Assembly: GCA_023525915.1 (NCBI GenBank)
Contig: CP026657.1
Span: 868,001-932,000 of the forward strand
Direction of reading: 5' to 3'
Length of the DNA: 64,000 bases
Origin: Acetispira formosa (nom. nud.)
GTDB lineage: Bacteria > Desulfobacterota > Desulfarculia > Adiutricales > Adiutricaceae
Positions within the stretch are counted from its first letter, which is position 1; each line of letters begins with the position of its first letter. The notes under the pieces were generated by a model. The model saw nothing but the letters and a program-made list of their open reading frames with translations. It ran no database searches and was not told the DNA's origin. This document shows, piece after piece, positions 62,270-64,000 of the stretch. Both the position numbers and the translations under genes were made by a program.

Positions 62270-62659
62270 TAAATCCTCCATAGTGCAGGTTGTTGCCGGG
62301 AGCGCATGAACGCCCCAAAGTATCGTTATTGAACACCGACGCGCACTGGCGGCCGCCGGTTAGCGGCAGGATGACCACGCGCCGGTAAAAATTTCCCGAA
62401 CGTCCCGGTCTTCGGACGCTGATGAAAATGGATCTGAAAAACTTAACTTCAAACAGATTGTAATGTCGTTCTATAATACCCCCGTATATTGGGCAAGTCA
62501 ACAAAATATCTCTAGAGGACTGAGGTGGAGAGGGGAATTGAACCGGCGGTGTTTGCTGATGGAAAGAGGACAAATTGGTTCAAGTTTGACCAGTCGGGTG
62601 ACGATAAGAGAGTTGAACTGGTTTTTGGATAAGTTTAACCGGAAATGAAGAGGTATTGA

Positions 62660-62833
62660 ATGCAAATAGGAGCTGGACAGGCATTGTCATCAGGAGGGGC
62701 CGGTATCAAGGCCCAGGCGGAGCAGCTCGTTCAGGCCGCGCTCAACGCCCGGCTGACGGCCGCTGAGCAAAATACCATTAAAGCCCCGCCCCTTCCTTCC
62801 GGCAAGGGCACAAAAGTCAACGTTGTCGCTTAG
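62660..62833 (+). CDS. 57-residue small protein
   Basis: ATG 62660 with AAGAGG six bases upstream, stop TAG 62831-62833. The peptide begins MQIGAGQALSSGGAGIKAQA, continues as an amphipathic Ala/Gln/Leu helix (EQLVQAALNARLTAAEQN) and ends APPLPSGKGTKVNVVA. Codon use is GC-rich like real genes of the region. I know no family. The 390 bases before it (62270-62659) hold the DUF3798 promoter side and a doubtful 61-codon frame. Confidence 0.5.
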   Translation: MQIGAGQALSSGGAGIKAQAEQLVQAALNARLTAAEQNTIKAPPLPSGKGTKVNVVA

Positions 62834-63083
62834 TTATAGTTGAATACCCTCCTATAAAAGTCCGTTCCAATTGAAATTCCTGGTGCTTCCGCGCCAGCCA
62901 GGGTTCATTCTGACCACTATAAAATAATACGAGTAAAAGCTGTGTTTAACTAATGATTGGCGAATGTCATCAGGAGTCTTTTTCCAATTTGGCTGATGTT
63001 TATGAATAAACCGTAAAATTCACTCTATCAAATTTTGAGGCCTGGATATATCATATGTCCACCAATCACGGAAGGTGGACAGT

Positions 63084-64000
63084 ATGGATTCGCGCAAAGC
63101 AATTGATGGAAGAGCGACCGGGCTGATGCTGCTGCTTTGCCTGATCTGGGGTTTGCAGCAGGTGGTGATTAAAACCGCCGGAAACTACATGACGCCTGTG
63201 ATGCAGATTGGGCTCAGGTCCGGGATCGCCGCAGTGATGGTGGCCGTTCTGATAAGGGTGCGGGGCGGCAAACTTGTGCTGGGAGACGGCTCCTGGCGGC
63301 CCGGGCTCGCGGCCGGGCTTCTGTTTGCGCTGGAATATCTTTTTGTCGGCGAAGGTCTGCGTTTCACCACAGCTTCACATATGGTGGTGCTGCTCTACAC
63401 CGCGCCCATTTTCGCGGCCTTGGGGCTGCACTGGAAACTGCCGGAAGAGCGATTGAAGCCAATGCAGTGGCTGGGCATTGCCATTGCTTTCGCGGGTATT
63501 GTCGCCGCCTTTATGGGCCGGTCCGGCGGCTCGGGTGATCTGGCGGCGGCGGATATGCTCAAGGGAGACCTTCTGGGCCTGGCCGGCGGCCTTTCCTGGG
63601 GGGCCACCACTGTGGTGGCACGCACCACCAGACTCTCCCGTATTCCGGCCGCCGTCACCGTTCTATACCAACTGATCACCGCTTTCACGGTTTTAATGAT
63701 CGCCGGCCTCATATTGAATCAGACCGGCTTTCAAATTACGCCGGTAGTGGTGATGAGCATGTCGTTTCAGGTCCTGGTGGTATCTTTCGGCAGTTTCCTG
63801 GCCTGGTTCTGGCTGCTGCGAAACTACCTGGCCTCACGGCTGGGAGTTTTATCGTTCTTCACCCCTCTTTTCGGCGTTGTGTTTGGGATCATACTGCTGG
63901 ATGAGCCTTTGGAAATGAATTTCGCGGCCGGAACGATTCTGGTATTTGCCGGCACCATCATGGTCAGCGGCTATGAACTGATTCAATCGCGGCTGGGACG
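63084..64000 (+). CDS. EamA/DMT-family transporter (cut by window end)
   Basis: ATG 63084, GGAAGG upstream; 305 codons are visible with no stop before 64000. About ten membrane helices in two similar halves, each an EamA domain: first half GLMLLLCLIWGLQQVVIK ... FVGEGLRFTTASHMVVLLYTAPIFAALGL, second half GDLLGLAGGLSWGATTVVARTTRL ... SRLGVLSFFTPLFGVVFGIILLDEPL. EamA proteins export or import metabolites such as amino acids or nucleosides; the substrate cannot be read from sequence. Nearly complete. Confidence 0.85.
   Translation, partial: MDSRKAIDGRATGLMLLLCLIWGLQQVVIKTAGNYMTPVMQIGLRSGIAAVMVAVLIRVRGGKLVLGDGSWRPGLAAGLLFALEYLFVGEGLRFTTASHMVVLLYTAPIFAALGLHWKLPEERLKPMQWLGIAIAFAGIVAAFMGRSGGSGDLAAADMLKGDLLGLAGGLSWGATTVVARTTRLSRIPAAVTVLYQLITAFTVLMIAGLILNQTGFQITPVVVMSMSFQVLVVSFGSFLAWFWLLRNYLASRLGVLSFFTPLFGVVFGIILLDEPLEMNFAAGTILVFAGTIMVSGYELIQSRLG

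Noticed and set aside
61536..62272. 239-codon plus-strand frame opposite the DUF3798 gene
   Set aside because: Antisense shadow of a well-supported gene with RBS and signal peptide.

Overview
The window looks like a chromosomal segment of a Gram-negative, at least partly anaerobic bacterium. Gram-negative: a 1,560-residue autotransporter with an outer-membrane barrel, a lipoprotein, and a giant type I-secreted RTX protein. Anaerobic: class III ribonucleotide reductase (nrdD/nrdG), tryptophanase and a sigma-54 regulator. Gene content and the long GC-rich intergenic palindromes remind me of gut-type Deltaproteobacteria/Desulfobacterota, but that is an impression, not a demonstration.

Layout. 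(1) 1-8.4 kb: a rearranged, phage-like array. One intact Rha-type regulator gene, two decayed copies of it and two umuC 3' ends alternate with five genes (four intact, one truncated) for collagen-like, tail-fibre-like proteins that share one C-terminal module. The four intact genes have an almost identical promoter geometry. (2) 9.5-24.2 kb: one 4,916-residue RTX protein with a FrpC-like self-processing module and nine near-identical 1,335-bp super-repeats. (3) 24.7-25.7 kb: three small membrane proteins. (4) 26-31.2 kb: a histidine module: histidine racemase (CntK-like), a frameshifted YuiF/NhaC-type transporter, canonical hutH, and a divergent XRE-cupin regulator. (5) 31.7-37.2 kb: a betaine-type BCCT transporter and an ammonia-lyase homologue that has lost its MIO triad, behind a clear sigma-54 promoter, with a divergent sigma-54 activator. 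(6) 38.2-44 kb: the autotransporter and a small XRE protein. (7) 44.8-50 kb: a siaC/siaB/siaD/siaA biofilm/c-di-GMP switch preceded by a translationally coupled BMP-type binding lipoprotein. (8) 50.6-58.7 kb: dxr, a TRIC/YadS membrane protein, nrdG-nrdD, an OB-fold exported protein, a lytic transglycosylase and a small exported protein. (9) 59-64 kb: tryptophanase, a DUF3798 periplasmic protein, a 57-residue small ORF and the start of an EamA transporter.

The least explained signal is non-coding. All four convergent gene junctions between 31 and 61 kb are filled by large nested palindromes (31.24-31.64, 37.24-38.06, 43.98-44.82 and 60.48-61.06 kb). They are built from a few recurring cores whose flanking stems differ in sequence but stay complementary. 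Two further related elements lie at 52.5-52.7 and 56.5-56.65 kb. The best-defined core is 39 bp, occurs five times, and carries a compensatory base-pair change. This looks like selection on a folded DNA or RNA structure.

The most interesting metabolic signal is the pairing of an MIO-less lyase with a betaine transporter, next to a histidine racemase/hutH module. I infer use of histidine-derived compounds, possibly D-histidine and a histidine betaine such as ergothioneine or hercynine.
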